A stretch of DNA of 64,000 bases from Apostichopus japonicus (GCF_037975245.1 NC_092563.1:18095594-18159593), one strand, 5' to 3'; positions 1 through 11,400 are shown, numbered from the stretch's first letter. Made by a program: numbers and translations. The notes: generated from the sequence alone by a model not told the origin.

Positions 1-2700
1 CAGCCCTTGCTGAGCTAAAGTAAAAAAAAAATCTTGAATCTTAAGGTGTATTCCCATTACGATGCTGCTCATTAGCTCATTAATTCACTGATCAAGATTC
101 ATGACAAGATAATGTAAGCTTCTGATTTAACGTTCGATCTGGCTTGTATATATGTATGTTCGTATGTATGTGAATGATCAAAGTGTCCAGGACATCCAGA
201 TGATAAATTTGTGGGTACTGATGTTAATAAATCCTGATAATCATAATTTACCAAATCTGTTAAAAAAGGAGTGCTAAAAAAAAAATGGCGGTTTGATCAG
301 TCCCATTTCATATTTGCATAAATAACCTAACTGTCACATTTACGGTATAATAGATTCGCCCGAATTAATTTGGCTTCCATGCTTACATGTCTCCTCGCAA
401 ACTTAGCTTTGTAATAACTACGGAAACAAACCGTATCTTGAAAGAAACTAGAGACATTATGTTTATTTTTCTATTTTAATTTGGGATTTATTTTCCCCTT
501 TTCTTTCGAAATCATTAAATGACAACTTAATAGGCACCTCAATTAATTGTTGATGTGTTGTAGATCATCATTATACCATTGTTAACTTTTTTGATAAATG
601 ACCGTTTAAATATTTGAGACATCTATGAAAGTGGCTGGACACTGAGTCTAGCACACAGACTGTTTGGTCAAAAAATTAGCTCTTACAGCTTTGCCCCTTT
701 AAGAAATGTTTTACAGCTCAAAACTGCATGTGGAATGATGGCTAATGCTATCTGTCTGCGTTTTAAGTAGGTTAATGAAACTTTGTCGTCAGGAGATAAA
801 ATTTCTTGACGAAAATTTGAACTTAGAACCTTTCATATGGTTTATTATAAATATATATACAGTGATCACATGACCAAAAGGGATGATAAGGGTTCTTTGT
901 TTGCTTAATGTCAGGTAAAGATAAGCTTGCGTTTCCTTTGAGAGGACACCTATGTATATATTCAGCTCTTATCAGTAAAATGCATGTATGTTGACTGTGT
1001 CCATTTAAGTACATTCAGCACCATCTTTTAGATACTTCTTTTCTGGACAGTCAGTTAAAGTGATATATGTAACAGTTAGTAGAGTCATGAGAAAGCTGAC
1101 CTGCCCATCATGCTATTGCACTGTAATCTATACATGGCTCAAGTCACCATGTTTTTACATTAGTTTTCAGATCATTTTGATTTTAAAATTCATTAGCAAT
1201 GCAAGCTAATGCCTTTGCATACAAGAAAAAAATAGGAATTAAAGGTTGAATGTTTCTGATTTTCATTTTGTGTGTGTTAGATATGTTAACATAAATAACA
1301 GGAACTTTAAATGCAGTGTGGGGATGGAGGAAGGGGGGGGATAGGAAGGAACAGCATATTAGAACTTTGGTTTAGAGTACCACACTTATCATGTAACTGT
1401 TGCTATGCTGTGTATACAGGTAGGTATGTAGAAATTAAAAACAAAACTTGAACTTTGGGTTCTTAACTGGATGGTTCATTATATTTATAGACTTTCATAT
1501 CATAACTTCTGCTTTCTTTCCCTGACCCGATTTTCCTGTCCCTCCCCATTTTGCTGTTTCTCTTCACCCTCAATTACTGCTCTTTCCATTCCCAGCTTTC
1601 TCCACCCCCCTCCCTGTATCCCATTGTCCCCTGCCAATCTTCCCCTGTTCCTCACCCCCTGTCCTGTTCTTTATCTGTCTCGTCCATTTCTTGTACCATC
1701 TATTCTTTAATTTCTCTTCATCCCCTGTCCCTATTTGACCCCTACCCCATTCTGTCAATTGCCAGCCCTGTCCCTTCCCCCACCCACCCTTTTCTTCCCT
1801 TGTCCTATATAAACTGAAACCTGTGGTACATATATTGTGTTCTTGGGTTCTTATGCCCTGTTTGTATAACACATTCACATAATATGTGCTCTGCAACAGT
1901 CTTTAAGTTGTGGTCAAGACTGAAAAGAAAAATTATTCATATAATTTTTGGCACCCACAGTGTTATTTTCAGTGTAAGAAAAAAAAAATTGTTTATTTTT
2001 TGCTTATTTTAATTATTTCCAAAAATAATCCAGCTAAATAGCATAATGATAAGTTACCTATCTGTACTAGTACTGCTTAGAAACACATCATTGTAAATTG
2101 CAAGTTGACAATGGTTTTTTTTTTTTTTCTCTCTCTTCTTCGTCATTTTGTTCACCCCTTGTACCTTCTTCTGACAGTGAGACCTGCAGTTGTAGCTTAC
2201 ACATATGTATACATGCACACAGACCTCAATGCCTACAGTACACTGCTATATAGCTACTGCCATAGGAACTGTATGCAGGCTACTTGTACATGTATTAAAT
2301 GCCACATTGACTGCTTACAGTGTGGGTATGTATAATATATCTATAGATATCTATATATATACTGTAGATCTATGCATGCTAGTACATACTACAGTATGTG
2401 TGGCAGCAGCTCAGCTCAGCTGAGAAGATGGGAAAAAAAATGTGAGGTGTGTTCCCTGCATAATGTGTGTAAAGCCCATCATGGAAACTGTAGAGAAAGA
2501 AAGAGAGAGAGAGAGAGATTACGAGTAGGAAGAAGAAGAAGAAGAATGTGGCCATCAGGAATTCACATTTCCAGTTGATTGATCAGATCGTTTGGAGGAC
2601 TGTCTCTCTATCTTAATGGGCTATATTTAGACTGTCTGTTCGGTGCCTGGGCATGCCACTGACCTAAAATAATAGTGTGGTGTGAGATGTGTGGTATGAG
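1..2700. other. No gene recognised; AT-rich non-coding stretch
   Basis: I see no supported exon here. The stretch holds a degenerate copy of the minus-strand donor cassette (381-412), a probable old fragment of the dispersed repeat family described at 58378 (about 630-800, reversed), a pyrimidine-rich block at 1496-1806 and an AG run at about 2498-2518. The short open frames are by-products of low-complexity sequence. Confidence 0.6.
1496..1806 (+). repeat. Pyrimidine-rich low-complexity block
   Basis: About 300 bases are almost all C and T on the plus strand, with loose repeats of CCCTGTCC-like words. Several frames stay open because stop codons are rare in such sequence, so I do not call them genes. 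Similar blocks occur at 19405, 45880, 47690, 55079 and 61795. Confidence 0.8.
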
Positions 2701-2937
2701 GTTATAGAAAAGGAGCTGGATCTCCTTTTGCATTAAAGCAGCATTTTGCGTTGATTCTCGAGATTTTCCAATACTATATACTATATCCGATACTATACCA
2801 ATGACGTAAACTAAGCTAACTGTAAAGTTTCAACTCAAACTATTCCCGAAAAGTGCAAAAATATGACATTTTCTGGTTTTCGTATTTTGAATCTTTGACT
2901 TCGATAGACTCCTCCCACATAAAGGAACCTTGTGAAT

Positions 2938-2976
2938 ATGTATAACGGAAAAGGTAGGCCTACTTTGAATAGCAAG
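2938..2976 (+). CDS. Possible first coding exon of a plus-strand gene (weak)
   Basis: An ATG at 2938 opens a 13-codon frame (MYNGKGRPTLNSK) that ends in AAG before a GTAAAC donor-like site, phase 0. It lies just downstream of a CRE-like ATGACGTAA at about 2801, which could be part of a promoter. Joined in phase to the block at 3899 it gives a basic, Gly/Arg-rich N-terminus. Only the ATG, the donor and the phase match support it, so this may be chance. Confidence 0.18.
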
Positions 2977-3344
2977 GTAAACAGTAAACAAAAATCAGCT
3001 GAGGAGATGTACGTATTGCGCGAAGGGACACTTACGGCATATCTCATTGCATACGATGCCCTAAAAACCCAAGAAAATTCGTCTCTCCGCGAAAATAAAA
3101 CCAGCTTTGTAGCAAGGATACATAAGAGAGAAAGTCATTGAACCAGCAAGAACTCGATCGGTACGTAACATTCTCTAGAACGATATTGTATCACTCTACT
3201 CGGTGTTACATAGGCTAGTTACTGTAGTACAATCAGATCTATTAGTGTGTGACTTACACTGGTTAGGCCTGAATAACGTTATGTACACGCTGTGAATTTT
3301 GCACTTAAAGCAATGTAGCTACGAGTGTATCGCAATGGGGGCCT

Positions 3345-3500
3345 TTTTTCCGGATCTCTTGAAAAACGTTAGCTTCTTCCTCTTACAACATGGGAGAAAA
3401 TAACGTTTTCAGGAGATGAAAGTAACGTTTCTCATAAGGGAATGCAATAAGGCATACTGGCTAGGCCATGTGGAGATTGAAGTAGTGCATTGTAGCAAGT
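3345..3500 (+). repeat. Copy of a dispersed GGGGAGGAAA/CTAACG repeat
   Basis: This stretch shares words such as GAGAAAATAACG, a GGAGATGAAAGTAACG-like segment and GGCTAGGCCATGTGGAGA with sequence at 6215-6430. A reverse-oriented copy lies at about 6475-6550. A further fragment lies at about 3650-3720. Copies therefore flank the gene-like interval 3.5-6.2 kb on both sides. Confidence 0.55.
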
Positions 3501-3898
3501 GCTTTGCAAAACTGTAGTAATTGCAATTGATGATTTAGGCGATTTTTATGATTATGTGTGAGTGTAGTAAGTAACCTTTTTTTTAAGTTTCATTCAACAA
3601 GCATATTAGTTTCCTAACCTGAATGCGATACTTTATTACCTTGATGTAGGGGAGGAAAGTAACGTATTTAGTAGAGGAAACTAAAATTTTCAGGGGAGGA
3701 ACTAACGGGTCGGGAAACTGAAACCTAGGGCAACATGCAATGTCTGCTGTTCTATAAATCTTATAGTAAAGTGTACAACCATTCCATGAAAGTGATAAAT
3801 AGCATCTAGTCATATGTCACCAGTAAATGAGAGCAATACATTTTAGCAGCGGATCCAAAGACATGTTTATAATTTGAAACCTTTTGCTACCTTCTTAG

Positions 3899-3953
3899 CA
3901 ACCATCTGGTGATGAAACACCAAGGAGGGCTGGCAGAAGTAGAGGACGGAGAG
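3899..3953 (+). CDS. Candidate exon, Arg/Gly-rich (P2RX7-like protein N-terminus?)
   Basis: The block starts after an acceptor ending CTTCTTAG and ends before GTTAGC, a weak donor. One frame is open at phase 0 and reads QPSGDETPRRAGRSRGRR, ending in phase 1. A basic Gly/Arg segment of this kind often precedes the helical region of invertebrate proteins that carry the P2RX7 C-terminal zinc-binding domain; that link is from memory and not tested. A second frame is also open through the block and would end in phase 0. No Cys-rich zinc domain was found downstream, so if the gene is real it is incomplete or broken here. Confidence 0.28.
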
Positions 3954-4477
3954 GTTAGCTCCTGGGTAACACCAGACAACGGGACAACCCGGGTAACAGC
4001 AGCTGCAGCTAGGAGGCAGGTAGAAGAACGCCAACAGGAGTGAATGGGAAATATAAGGGTACGTTTCAATATGCAAAATTGTGGGATCTGCAAAGTAACA
4101 GCTGGTAATAACAGAATGGCTTGCTCAATTAAAGAATACTAGCAACATAAGTAGCTGGCTAGATTGTCATACTGAAAATAGTTATTTTTAAGTGACATCA
4201 ATTATCAAAGGGTTATATTTGCTAATCCTTTTTGGAAGCAAAATACTGTTTGTCTGAAAGCAAGTTTTGAAAAACAGAGCACTTCGTAGTACTTGGTGTA
4301 GTGTTCAAACAATATATTTTATGTCTATCTTCTTATATCACATGTATATTAAACACCCAAAGCAACACAATCAATAAGTGCTGTCTATCATCAAAAGCAA
4401 TGATATTATTACTTAAGCAAAATAAATGATACTCTTTTTTCTTCACTTTTCTTCTTAGGCAATGGTTGGTAATGTAG

Positions 4478-4546
4478 ATGTTCAACAGCCTCGACAACTG
4501 GTAATGCAACTGCTTGAAACCCATCCGGCACTCTTTTTGGATATAT
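4478..4546 (+). CDS. Candidate exon with a helical LLETHPALFLDI segment
   Basis: A frame reads PRQLVMQLLETHPALFLDI before an ATATAT/GTACAC donor-like site, ending in phase 1. The start depends on the acceptor. The upstream TTCTTCTTAG at 4458 has the better pyrimidine tract and opens the frame in phase 0 (AMVGNVD before this peptide). The AG at 4477 opens the same frame in phase 1, which fits the 3899 exon. The amphipathic helix with a PALxLDI ending resembles the helical segment near the N-terminus of P2RX7-like zinc-domain proteins of invertebrates (established family, my recollection of the segment). The tandem repeat at 4557 begins just after it. Confidence 0.38.
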
Positions 4547-4556
4547 GTACACACAA

Positions 4557-5150
4557 CATCTCAAGAAATAAAAGTTGCTTGAATTCAAACTTGGTATATA
4601 GGTAGTCTTTGAAAAGTAGATGATTCTTATTGTTTTGCATCAAGTTTAAAGGTCATTCGAGGTCAACATTTGAAATCTGTGTAAAAACAGTATCTCAAGA
4701 AGTGCTAGTTGGTTTGATATCCAACTTGCTATGTAGATAGCACTTGGTAAGTAGATGAACCCTATTATTTTTCATGGAGGTTAAAGGTCATTTTAGGTCA
4801 AGAGATGTTCAACTCTTGAAAACTTATAAACAATATCAAGAAGTGAAAGTTGTTTGAACTTCAAACTTGCTATATAGGTGGCCCTTGGTGAGAAGGTAAA
4901 ACATTTTGTTAACCATGAAGGTCATTTTGAGGACAATAGTTCATATCCCAAGAAGTGAAAGTTGGTTTCATGGCAAATGTTGATAACACTCGGCGGGTAG
5001 ATAATCCCATTGTTATGCTTATGGCCATTAGTGCTAATGCCATATCTCAAGAAGAGAAGTTGGTTAACTGTTACATATGTAGCCCCTGGAGAGTAATTGA
5101 TTGCTATTGTTTTCCATAGGTCAAAGTGATCTTGGGTCAAAGATATTCTC
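4557..5150 (+). repeat. Degenerate tandem repeat, about five units, with AGGTCA pairs
   Basis: Units begin with a variant of TATCTCAAGAAGTGAAAGTT near 4557, 4691, 4833, 4945 and 5043 and run about 95-140 bp. Three carry a pair of AGGTCA-like half-sites: 4650-4665 and 4785-4800 are exact direct repeats with a 4-base spacer (DR4), and 4919-4935 is an imperfect DR5. Related units occur at 56940-57260. No coding frame runs through the array. Confidence 0.75.
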
Positions 5151-5734
5151 TATTTCCTTGACTTAATCATTCACTTGTATTCAGTTCTTTATTTCTTGAT
5201 CAGTTGTATTCCTTGCCAAATATAGACTTGTTTTCACTATCATCTAAGATTATAGACATGTTATTAGTATTACATTTTCTTTTCGTGAAAGACGTGATCA
5301 TGGTTTTCTCTATTTTTCTGTGTTCCTTAACTTTACCATTCAGGGCTTTGAATAAACACACAGTTTCTTTCACTGCTGTTCTTACTTCAATCTGAAAAAT
5401 CTTCCAATTTAATGTGCTAATTTATTCTGAAACATGGACATTAATAAGCTTCAATACACATAACAAGTTCAATTAAGTGTTCGTTTTTTATTGATGAATG
5501 TGCTTAGAATAAGTCTGCTGATCTTTACAACAACAAAAATTGAAAAAAAGGAATAGTTCTTCGCGTCCAAACCTGATTCCAAACTAGTACATGCATTATG
5601 TTTTAGATCAATTGGCATGACTGATGACTGTGAGAAAAGAAGCCCCCCACCCTACCACTTTTTAAATTACTGCAAAGTTGTAGGAGACATGCAGGTTGCA
5701 ATCACTCCAACCTCCCCCCACCCCCAAATAATAT

Positions 5735-5975
5735 TACTTGCTGAAGCGAGGAAGATTAATAGATTTGACTTATTACAAAGTAGAACTAGGCCCCATGCTG
5801 CTCTGATGGCTTGCAACAAGCTGTGCAACAACTCCATCCCACCCCCCCCCACCCAAAAAAAAAAATTATATCACTTTCTGATGCAAGGAAGACTTATAGA
5901 TTTGACTCATTACAACAGTAGAACTTGGTCCCATCCTGCTATGATGGCTTGCAAGAAGCTGTAAAACTGATGGAG
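5735..5975 (+). repeat. Tandem duplication, period about 136 bp
   Basis: The segment from 5735 (TTGCTGAAGCGAGGAAGATT) recurs from about 5871 (CTGATGCAAGGAAGACTTAT), followed in both by TAGAACT, CCCCATGCTGCTCTGATGGC-like sequence and GCTTGCAA. The second copy overlaps the 3' end of the minus-strand coding exon. The other copy would encode a related peptide (LLQAIRAAWGLVLL) in the same minus-strand frame, but lies past the stop codon. Confidence 0.7.
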
Positions 5976-6183
5976 GTTGGCTCGGGCGAATTGTACCAGA
6001 GATGTGCCTTGGGTCATCCTCAGCAAGAACAACACGACAACACGTCCTACTTGAGAATTGTCATCATCAAGCCTCCGTCTAAATATGTCCTTCATCAGTT
6101 GCGGAATGTACTTGTAACTATTCTTTTCCATAACAGGAACACAGGTCCATCTGCCTGCAGACTTTGAGAAATTCCTTGTAAAC
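5910..6183 (-). CDS. Exon 2 of a two-exon minus-strand gene; weak Bcl-2 (BH1/BH2-like) similarity
   Basis: The exon follows the acceptor TTCTACTTTCAG (minus strand, ending at 6184), enters in phase 2 and runs 274 bases to a TAA at 5912-5910. The phase matches exon 1 (7048-7181), giving 135 codons in all. The middle reads EKNSYKYIPQLMKDIFRRRL, then QVGRVVVLF, and the end reads LQAIIAGWDQVLLL. The order of an ExxYxY...F stretch, a GRVV-L core and a GW-x-V end resembles the BH1 and BH2 regions of Bcl-2 family proteins. However, the usual NWG is QVG, and the span from GRVV to GW is 39 residues against about 51 in Bcl-xL. I am fairly confident it is coding and unsure of the family; a diverged or degraded homologue is as likely as a functional one. 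The last 20 or so codons lie in a tandem duplication. Possible poly(A) signals on this strand lie at about 5421-5426 and 5485. Confidence 0.55.
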
Positions 6184-6214
6184 CTGAAAGTAGAATCACA
6201 AAAATAAACTATCA

Positions 6215-6620
6215 CTCAGGGAGGAAAGTACTGTTTCTCAGGGGAGGAATTCAAGCAAGAAGACATTTGGCTAGGCTACGTAGAAAGAGTTAGGTACTGA
6301 AGTAACTGTAATTTTTTAATTAGGAGAGAAAATAATGATTTCAATCAAAGAAACATTTTTCAAGGGAGGCAAATTGGCTAGGCTATATGGGAAGAGATAT
6401 TTGTAGAAAAGGTAGAAATGAAAAGAAATTCCTACAGTTATTCCACTTAGGCCCTAGGCCTACTAAATTTATTCTTTCCACATTTCCTAGCCAATATGCT
6501 TTCATCAGCTTCCTCCCTGGAAAAACAATAATTTCCTCCCCATGATTGAGGAGGTACAGAGGTAAGAAACGTTTTTAGGGGAGGAAACAAACATTATTTA
6601 GGGCATGAAACTAACGGGAA
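6215..6620 (+). repeat. Dispersed GGGGAGGAAA/CTAACG repeat, intronic cluster
   Basis: Two forward copies (about 6215-6300 and 6330-6430) and one reversed copy (about 6475-6550) share GGGAGGAAA and GGCTAGGCTA words with 3345-3500. The cluster fills the intron of the minus-strand gene (6184-7047). Confidence 0.55.
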
Positions 6621-7047
6621 CCGCCAGAACGTAGGCCTCGTGATTTCGGCTACTGCATATGCAATCACTGCCATCATAGCCCATGCTTTGTAAAGTCTAG
6701 TGTAAAGTATCTATGCGTCGGCGTGAACGTTAGTTAGCACTGTATCAAGAACAAAAACTTGTTGCAATTTGATATGACTGTGAAGAAAGAGTAAGAGCGT
6801 TTAGCCTAACTGGCCTTGGTTGTGCTAGTAAATAATAGGCTAGAAGTACACTATACTACTAGCCTAGTACTAGTAGTACTATAGACTTAGTATAGGCCCC
6901 TATACTGTCCTAGCCTAGGCTAAACTAGATACTGTAGTAATAATAGTGGAGGCAGAGGTTCGGTCTCAGTTTCTCTCACCGATAATGAGAAGTAACGTTA
7001 AATCATGTAAACAAAAATTGTAACGAAGAATTCTATCCTTTGCTTAC

Positions 7048-7181
7048 CTGTCGAGTAGAAGTCGAGTGACTTCTGAATCACTCTTCAGATGTAAATTCCT
7101 CTTCACTTCGCTCCATCTTTCCCATTGATTCCCGAAAGGGACACGGTGTCGTGACACTTTTTCTTCTGGGCTTTCCGTCAT
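7048..7181 (-). CDS. Exon 1 of the two-exon minus-strand gene
   Basis: The ATG is at 7181-7179 and the exon ends at 7048 in CGACAG before a strong GTAAGC donor, phase 2. It encodes 44 residues plus two bases. The C-terminal half contains WERWSEVKRNLHLKSDSEV followed by TRLLLD, a charged helical W...L.LKSDxEVxxLLLD pattern. I have seen such patterns at the N-termini of uncharacterised echinoderm proteins but cannot name a domain. Joined to 5910-6183 it gives a 408-base reading frame with stop. The start is chosen because it is the first ATG in the open frame and lies about 270 bases below a CCAAT box. Further exons inside the 864-base intron cannot be excluded. Confidence 0.6.
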
Positions 7182-7460
7182 TTTCTCTTTTCAGTTGAAG
7201 TTAGGTTCTTCAAAAATTTATATTTCCCATTTGAGCTCTTCTCCATTGTTTTATTCTTTTGTCACTTCGTCACCAGGTTATAGTATTGTGTGCATGTAGC
7301 AATAATACGACACTAAATACTTTGCTAAGTACTACGTACAGTAGGCTTACGTGCGTGTACACTTTACTCACGGTAAAGACGCTGAGGGATTACCATGCCA
7401 ATGACTGAGTCTATTTTAAGCTCCAGGTCATACATAACCATCTCTTCACTGATTGGTTGA
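7182..7460 (-). promoter_or_regulatory. Putative promoter of the minus-strand gene
   Basis: Upstream of the ATG at 7181 there is an ATATAAAT (7216-7223, read on the minus strand) and a CCAAT box (7452-7456, minus strand, as AACCAATCAG). Spacing of the TATA-like element would allow only a very short 5' UTR, so the CCAAT box is the better clue. The region has more CpG than its surroundings. Confidence 0.3.
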
Positions 7461-7469
7461 ATTTGAATA

Positions 7470-8860
7470 GGCGGTTTGTAGAGCTGCATGTGATAAATAC
7501 TAATGTCGATTGTGTCTGGGAGACACAATTCTCAGAATCATATAATATCCTTAATTACTTGCTAATTAACGTTCGATGTGGGGAAAAAAGTATGAGAAAG
7601 TCTTAGTTTGGTCATTTGTGATCGTATTATGATAAAAACTCGATAGACACGGAAAAATTCTGGACAAACGCAAAATGCTGCTTTAAAAGCAGTAATGACA
7701 TGTAACAAACGTCCTTTCTTTTTTAGGCCTTTTTTTTGGGGGGGGGGGGGAGGGGGGGGGACAAATCTGTCAGTGAAATATGTATGCTGTCTTTGGTATG
7801 ATAGTATTGGCTGTATATTGATTTGCATTACGTTTGCACCCGGGTGATGAAAGTTCTCCTTACCTTTGCAGATAGTTCCTTGGATAATGACAGTAGGTGC
7901 TGGGAATATGTTTAAACATTTTTATTATAAATAGCTAATTGATAACCTAATCTGTATTTTGAATACTTTTGTAAATTGTTAGTGATGTTGTGATTGAAAA
8001 TACTAATATTAAAAAAAAAAGTAAAAAAATACATGAAAAAAAATTGAAAGGAAAAAAACTCTATAAAAATACCCCCCCCCCCACAGGGTCAATACATAAG
8101 CATCACAACTGGTCCTCTTCCTTCACTCTTTCTTTTGAGCTCGGCTTCCAGGGACCTTAAAATGGGATACATTCACATACATGTGTGCTGTTATCGGAAC
8201 TGACATACTCGTAACTATGGGAAGCATCAGTTCACTCTACACTTCCTGTAAAATACATTACATTTTAAACAGATCTACATTTGAGATATTTATGACAAGG
8301 GACTGCAGAATTACTCTTGAAATTGCACCAACAACAGCGGGTCGTACAGCATATATTTTTATTTTTTAATATTTGGATCATAACGGGAATGGGCGAGTGG
8401 ATTTTTCACATCATGCTGCAAAAACCTGTTATTGGCTTTTTAATTGATCTAGTCTCAAAACTGACTCATCACCATTCAGGCATGATATCAAAGAATGCTT
8501 AGTTGTCTGTAAGTTGCCTTCCCAACAAAAATATGCTCTTTTGTTGTATATATATAATTTGTAATTATAGTTGTATTTTGCATCGTGAGTCTAGACAGTT
8601 ATGCATTGTCAATCTTTCCCATACATTTACACATCAAAGTGCCGAGTATCGGTATTTTTTGTCTGAATAATCTGAAACGAAATGTTCTTTGCCAAGGGAA
8701 ATTTGCTGCGGTGATAGTTCCATTTCCCTATATTGCAAAACTTTGGTAGGTTTCTGTCCAAGGGATCCCTGGTTTCAGGGTTAAGCAAGATAAATGTGGC
8801 TGCTTGACTTGCACTCCACAAGTAAATATCTGTGTACAGTTGATATAGCTTCAGCACCTA
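7470..8860. other. No gene recognised
   Basis: Non-coding sequence with G-rich homopolymer runs at 7738-7760 and a C run at about 8070-8083. No splice-bounded open frame convinced me on either strand. Confidence 0.5.
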
Positions 8861-8866
8861 TTGGTC

Positions 8867-8940
8867 GGCCTGGATAGCTCAGTAGATTTCAAGGCTTGAA
8901 CCCCCTTGAGGTCCTTGGTTCGAATCCTGGTCTTGCCCAT
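8867..8940 (+). repeat. tRNA-like sequence (tRNA pseudogene or SINE head)
   Basis: The segment carries an A-box-like TGGATAGCTCAGTAG and an exact B box, GGTTCGAATCC (8917-8927). A 5-bp anticodon-type stem (CAAGG/CCTTG) closes an 8-base loop, one too many. The T stem has a mismatch and the acceptor ends pair poorly. A SINE head or decayed tRNA copy is therefore more likely than a working tRNA. Confidence 0.6.
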
Positions 8941-9007
8941 GATGTCTAGATGCTCTTTTTTCCAATGTTCAGGACTCCACAGCCAGTTTTTGTTGTTGTA
9001 CATTTTA

Positions 9008-9474
9008 CTTATATTATGGTTCCTTAATTGCTTAGTTTTGTTTTATAGTATGATTCCTTAATTGCTAGTTTTGTTTTATAGTGTGATCCCTTAACTGCTA
9101 GTTTTGTTTTATAGTATGATATTCCTTTATTGCTTAGTTTTGTTTTATAGTATGATTCCTTAATTGCTGGTTTTGTTTTATAGTATGATTCCTTAAGTGC
9201 TAGTTTTGTTTTATAGTATGATTCCTTAATTGCTAGTTTTGTTTTATAGTATGATTCCTTACTTGCTTAGTTTTGTTTTCTAGTATGATTCCTTTATTGC
9301 TAGTTTTGTTTTATATTATGATTCCTTAATTACTTAGTTTTGTTTTCTAATATAGTTCCTTAATTGCTAGTTTTGTTTTATACTGTGATCCCTTAACTGC
9401 TAGTTTTGTTTGATAGTATGATTCCTTTATTGCTAGTTTTGTTTCATAGTATGATTCCTTAACTGCTAGTTTTG
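9008..9474 (+). repeat. Minisatellite, 33-34 bp unit, about 14 copies
   Basis: The unit starts TAGTTTTGTTTTATAGTATG and ends ATTCCTTAATTGC. Copies differ by single substitutions (TTAATTGC, TTTATTGC, TTAACTGC) and by a one-base TT/T length change at the junction. It starts shortly after the tRNA-like sequence. The short minus-strand open frame here is only the translated repeat. Confidence 0.9.
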
Positions 9475-9479
9475 TTGCG

Positions 9480-11400
9480 CTGCGATTGATGCTATGGACT
9501 ATCATTGGTATAATTTGGATTCCTTGCCTTTTTCGTAACAATTTACAATACGTTCACAAATCAGTTACGTCTGAAGTCCATTGAGCAGTTCATTGATTAC
9601 GAAATAGAACATTACAACCCGTACACAAGATATACCTGCAGAATTTGATATTGATGTTGCTTAGAAGTAACTAAGTACAGAACTGTGCAACTTTGCTTAT
9701 TTTGAGAAGAAAGTGCCAACCAGCCATGTTGCTGATACAAATGGTATCAAACCTTAAGTGGCAGTGCCTGTCTTGCTGCCTAGCCAGAAAAAATGTAATT
9801 GTCAGTTAGAAGCTAGATCATTGCCGAGGATGTAGAGATGTATTTACCTTGAAACCCTGTTGAAATTGTAAATATTGTAGTAGTGTGCTGGGAGATTGAT
9901 CTCTTGTTTTCAAACTTTCTGTGTTTAAATATGTTTTATGAGTTATGTTTTGTGGACAACAATACAGTGGGTATTTAAAGGGCATAATGTGAAGCTAAAA
10001 GTAGATATTACTTTAAAAGTACCGAAACTTTGTTGAAGACTTCGCAGAGCTCTGAGTTTATCAGGCCTCAAAATTCAGGCTCTCTACTTGCTACAAATGC
10101 CAGTAGATTTTGTAGTTTGTCAGTAAAAAAAAGAGAAAAAAAAGAATGACAGTTTTCTTCTCTGCCAAAGTGGATTAATGTTACTTTTGCATTATTGTAA
10201 GGAGAATGCAAGTGGGAATTTTATTTTAGCCTGTAGATTTTTGTATGCATTGGCATTTATTTTTGGGTTAAAGGTAACTGTGAACAGAGCACAGATATCT
10301 CAAATATCTCAAGAATGAAACTTGGATTGTCTCCACACTACAGTGGTGGATGTCTCACAGGTAGCCAATTTATTTATAGGAATAAAAAGGTGAGAAGAGG
10401 TTAGAGGGTTATGATATGAACTTTCTTAATTTTGCAATGAATTTGAAATCCCGGCATTATAGCTACGTAGATTCTTGCTAGGTACGTTAGTCCATGTTGT
10501 TATGTGAATTTCCCCAAACAATTGTAAGAAAGAAAAGGCCTCAAGCAAATGGGGATGAAGGTATTGAAGTGGAACTTTTGTAAGTTGTATGATATTCTAA
10601 CAATAATTGTTATTATCCATCAATACTTCTTTATTCTTGAGGTTGAAAAAAAGTTCAGATGTCTGTGCAACCGTGCTTAAGTTCAGGGGAACGAATAAAA
10701 GAAAATAATAACCAACTATTAACTGTGTGACCTGTATAGCACTCCTTAATCTAGTATTTATATCTACATTTTATTGAAAGAATGGGAAGCATTCAACAAC
10801 CAGACCTTGTTTTTTTCTTTTTTCTTTTTTATGATGAATGTTACTCTATTGTTTCATTGTGTTCTAGTATTTATACAACAATAGTCAGTTGGAGTTTAAC
10901 ATGGCTAAGCTGTTGCACCTGGTAATCGTGATATTTGGTTCCATGCCAATGGATAATAGAGTGCAAAATTGTTTATTCCTATAGGTGCCAATCCTCAAGC
11001 TGTGCAATGCTTTACTTAATTAAAGGAGCCTTTAGGGTTTTTATATCAATACAGTAACTGTGAGAGGTATACCAAGAGGGGTACTTTCTTGTACACACCT
11101 TAGAAATAGATAACACGGCTTGGGGGCTAAACGTCACATGTTAGTGTACTTGAAAATATGTCCAGGAGGTTTTTTTTATACTTGGGAGTAAAAGAGGGGT
11201 GGAGGGATGGGGGAAAGGTTTTAGTTTGAAGGTTTTAGATTTGCATCTATGGGGCTGTTATCTTACAGTATTAAGATATATTAGTTTCCTAGTGTAATAG
11301 GAGTGTATGTACTAATGCACTAGTGATAAGCATGTTTTACGTCCTTGAATACTGTTTATCATAGATAACAATGGTGAAAATGCTAATTATGTATATTTAC
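9480..11400. other. No gene recognised
   Basis: About 1.9 kb of AT-rich sequence without a credible exon. A fragment at 10290-10380 (ATCTCAAGAATGAAACTTGG) resembles the unit of the 4557 tandem repeat. Confidence 0.5.

Noticed and set aside
8867-8940. Functional tRNA gene
   Set aside because: 8-base anticodon loop, mismatched T stem and poor acceptor pairing indicate a tRNA-derived repeat.
9347-9541. Minus-strand frame with repeated KLAVKESYYQT-like peptides
   Set aside because: It is simply the translated 33-bp minisatellite.
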